Positions 63,535 to 64,000 of a DNA stretch of 64,000 nucleotides are shown here, piece by piece; within the stretch, counting starts at the first letter, position 1, and every line of letters begins with the position of its first letter. The stretch is from Metaclostridioides mangenotii (GTDB lineage Bacteria; Bacillota; Clostridia; Peptostreptococcales; Peptostreptococcaceae), in the NCBI RefSeq assembly GCF_017873185.1, contig NZ_JAGGJX010000006.1:110952-174951 (forward strand). Reading direction: 5' to 3'. Under the pieces are notes generated by a model. The model saw only the letters and a program-made list of their open reading frames with translations. It was not told the origin of the DNA and did no database searches. Made by a program: the position numbers and the translations under genes.

Positions 63535-63723
63535 ATGTTTCAAATTGTTAATCTATTATGCTTTTTATGTATAAGTTTTTTGGTACTGGATGTTTTGGTT
63601 TTTATCTGTAAAGATGCAATAAATGTATTTGATAGCAGTATTAATGTTAAAAAGAAATCAAAAGTTCTCGTTAGAAGCGATCAATCAGCGGCAAATTACT
63701 ATATGGAAAAAATAGCAAAATAA
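63535..63723 (+). CDS. Small membrane protein, 62 aa
   Basis: This 62-residue protein has one hydrophobic helix (residues 4-26, LLCFLCISFLVLDVLVFI) and a basic C-terminal tail (VKKKSKVLVRSD). GGAGGA lies 6 nt before the ATG at 63535. It is monocistronic between two terminators and sits upstream of the rRNA promoter. No family is recognised. Confidence 0.65.
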   Translation: MFQIVNLLCFLCISFLVLDVLVFICKDAINVFDSSINVKKKSKVLVRSDQSAANYYMEKIAK

Positions 63724-63736
63724 AAAAATATTTATT

Positions 63737-63800
63737 AAAAGGTTATACTGTTATTGTGTATATTTGGGGGTTTCAATAACAAAATTATAACCTTTTTTAA
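63737..63800 (+). terminator. Terminator before the rRNA operon
   Basis: AAAAGGTTATA pairs with TATAACCTTTT, with an inner TGTTATTG/CAATAACA stem and a T-run. Confidence 0.9.
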
Positions 63801-63818
63801 TTTTTTTAAAAAAAAGTG

Positions 63819-63847
63819 TTGACTTAGATTTTAGATTTTGATATAGT
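63819..63847 (+). promoter_or_regulatory. Promoter of the downstream rRNA operon
   Basis: TTGACT (63819-63824) and TATAGT (63842-63847) are spaced by 17 bp, preceded by an A-rich tract resembling an UP element. It lies between a terminator and a 16S-type leader. Confidence 0.8.
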
Positions 63848-64000
63848 AATACTTGTCTTCGAAAGAGACGCAAACAAAACACAAAAGAAACACTTGAAGA
63901 GTATTAAAAGAACATTGAAAATTAAACAGTAGGTTAATTTATAAGAAAACAAGAAACAAACCATATAAAGCCAGATATTAAAGATAACGATAGTATCTGA
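63848..64000 (+). other. Leader of a 16S rRNA operon (gene itself outside the window)
   Basis: The stretch includes GAACATTGAAAATTAAACAG, a boxA-like motif typical just upstream of clostridial 16S genes, and no ORF. The mature 16S start (GAGTTTGATC) is not reached by position 64000, so the rRNA identity is an inference. Confidence 0.75.

Noticed and set aside
1..64000. CRISPR arrays, tRNA genes, insertion sequences or prophage genes
   Set aside because: No regularly spaced repeats, tRNA-like cloverleafs, transposases or phage proteins were recognised on either strand.

Overview
The window looks like chromosomal DNA of a low-GC, spore-forming, anaerobic member of the Clostridia, most likely of the Peptostreptococcaceae. 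The evidence is very AT-rich DNA, strong AGGAGG ribosome binding sites with frequent TTG and GTG starts, clostridial ferredoxin and rubredoxin proteins, the sporulation genes yabG and spoIIR, and a SipL-like LysM/DUF3794 protein in the order yabG-veg-sipL-ispE, as in Clostridioides difficile. The species assignment is an inference from gene content and order. No tRNA, CRISPR array, prophage or insertion sequence was recognised. The right end holds the promoter and leader of what should be an rRNA operon.

Layout. 1-8.2 kb: the tail of a vWA protein, ppnP, a YjdM zinc ribbon, a DMT exporter with a divergent XRE-cupin regulator, a rubredoxin-glutamate synthase fusion, a MerR/GyrI regulator followed by trmO behind a MerR-type promoter, and a ferredoxin. 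8.3-10.6 kb: a LytTR response regulator without a kinase, flanked by two small membrane-protein genes and a HAD phosphatase gene; both flanks carry matching candidate LytTR repeats. 10.8-17.3 kb: a split cobalamin methionine synthase, rarD, an M29 aminopeptidase and a nitroreductase. 17.4-21.5 kb: a decayed GyrI-like gene, then a MarR regulator with an OhrR-like N-terminal cysteine, a promoter with a large palindromic operator, and an operon of an AhpD-like protein, a lipoyl-domain dihydrolipoamide dehydrogenase and a lipoate ligase. This looks like a self-contained lipoamide-dependent redox module and is the most interesting locus here.

21.5-32.6 kb: bpsA-speD for branched polyamines, a PyrR-attenuated pyrF-carA-carB operon, a DUF3298 protein, an rRNA methyltransferase-pseudouridine synthase pair and a second MerR/GyrI regulator. 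32.8-39.7 kb: a YVTN beta-propeller protein, a PLP-dependent C-S lyase-like enzyme with an MFS transporter behind a second MerR-type promoter, UPF0489, SEC-C and YaiI/UPF0178 proteins, and a membrane-dipeptidase homologue. 39.7-44.6 kb: yabG, veg, sipL, ispE and a GntR regulator. 44.6-50.3 kb: a PucR regulator, an MFS transporter and two tandem M20D amidohydrolases, probably an N-acyl-amino-acid or peptide utilisation unit.

50.4-64 kb: a housekeeping block of spoIIR, murI, a DUF1934 gene, tilS, ftsH, birA, a P1-family peptidase, an ECF S component next to coaX (probable pantothenate uptake and CoA synthesis), dusB, greA, lysS, a small membrane protein and the rRNA promoter. Most transcription units end in clear Rho-independent terminators, which makes operon boundaries easy to read.
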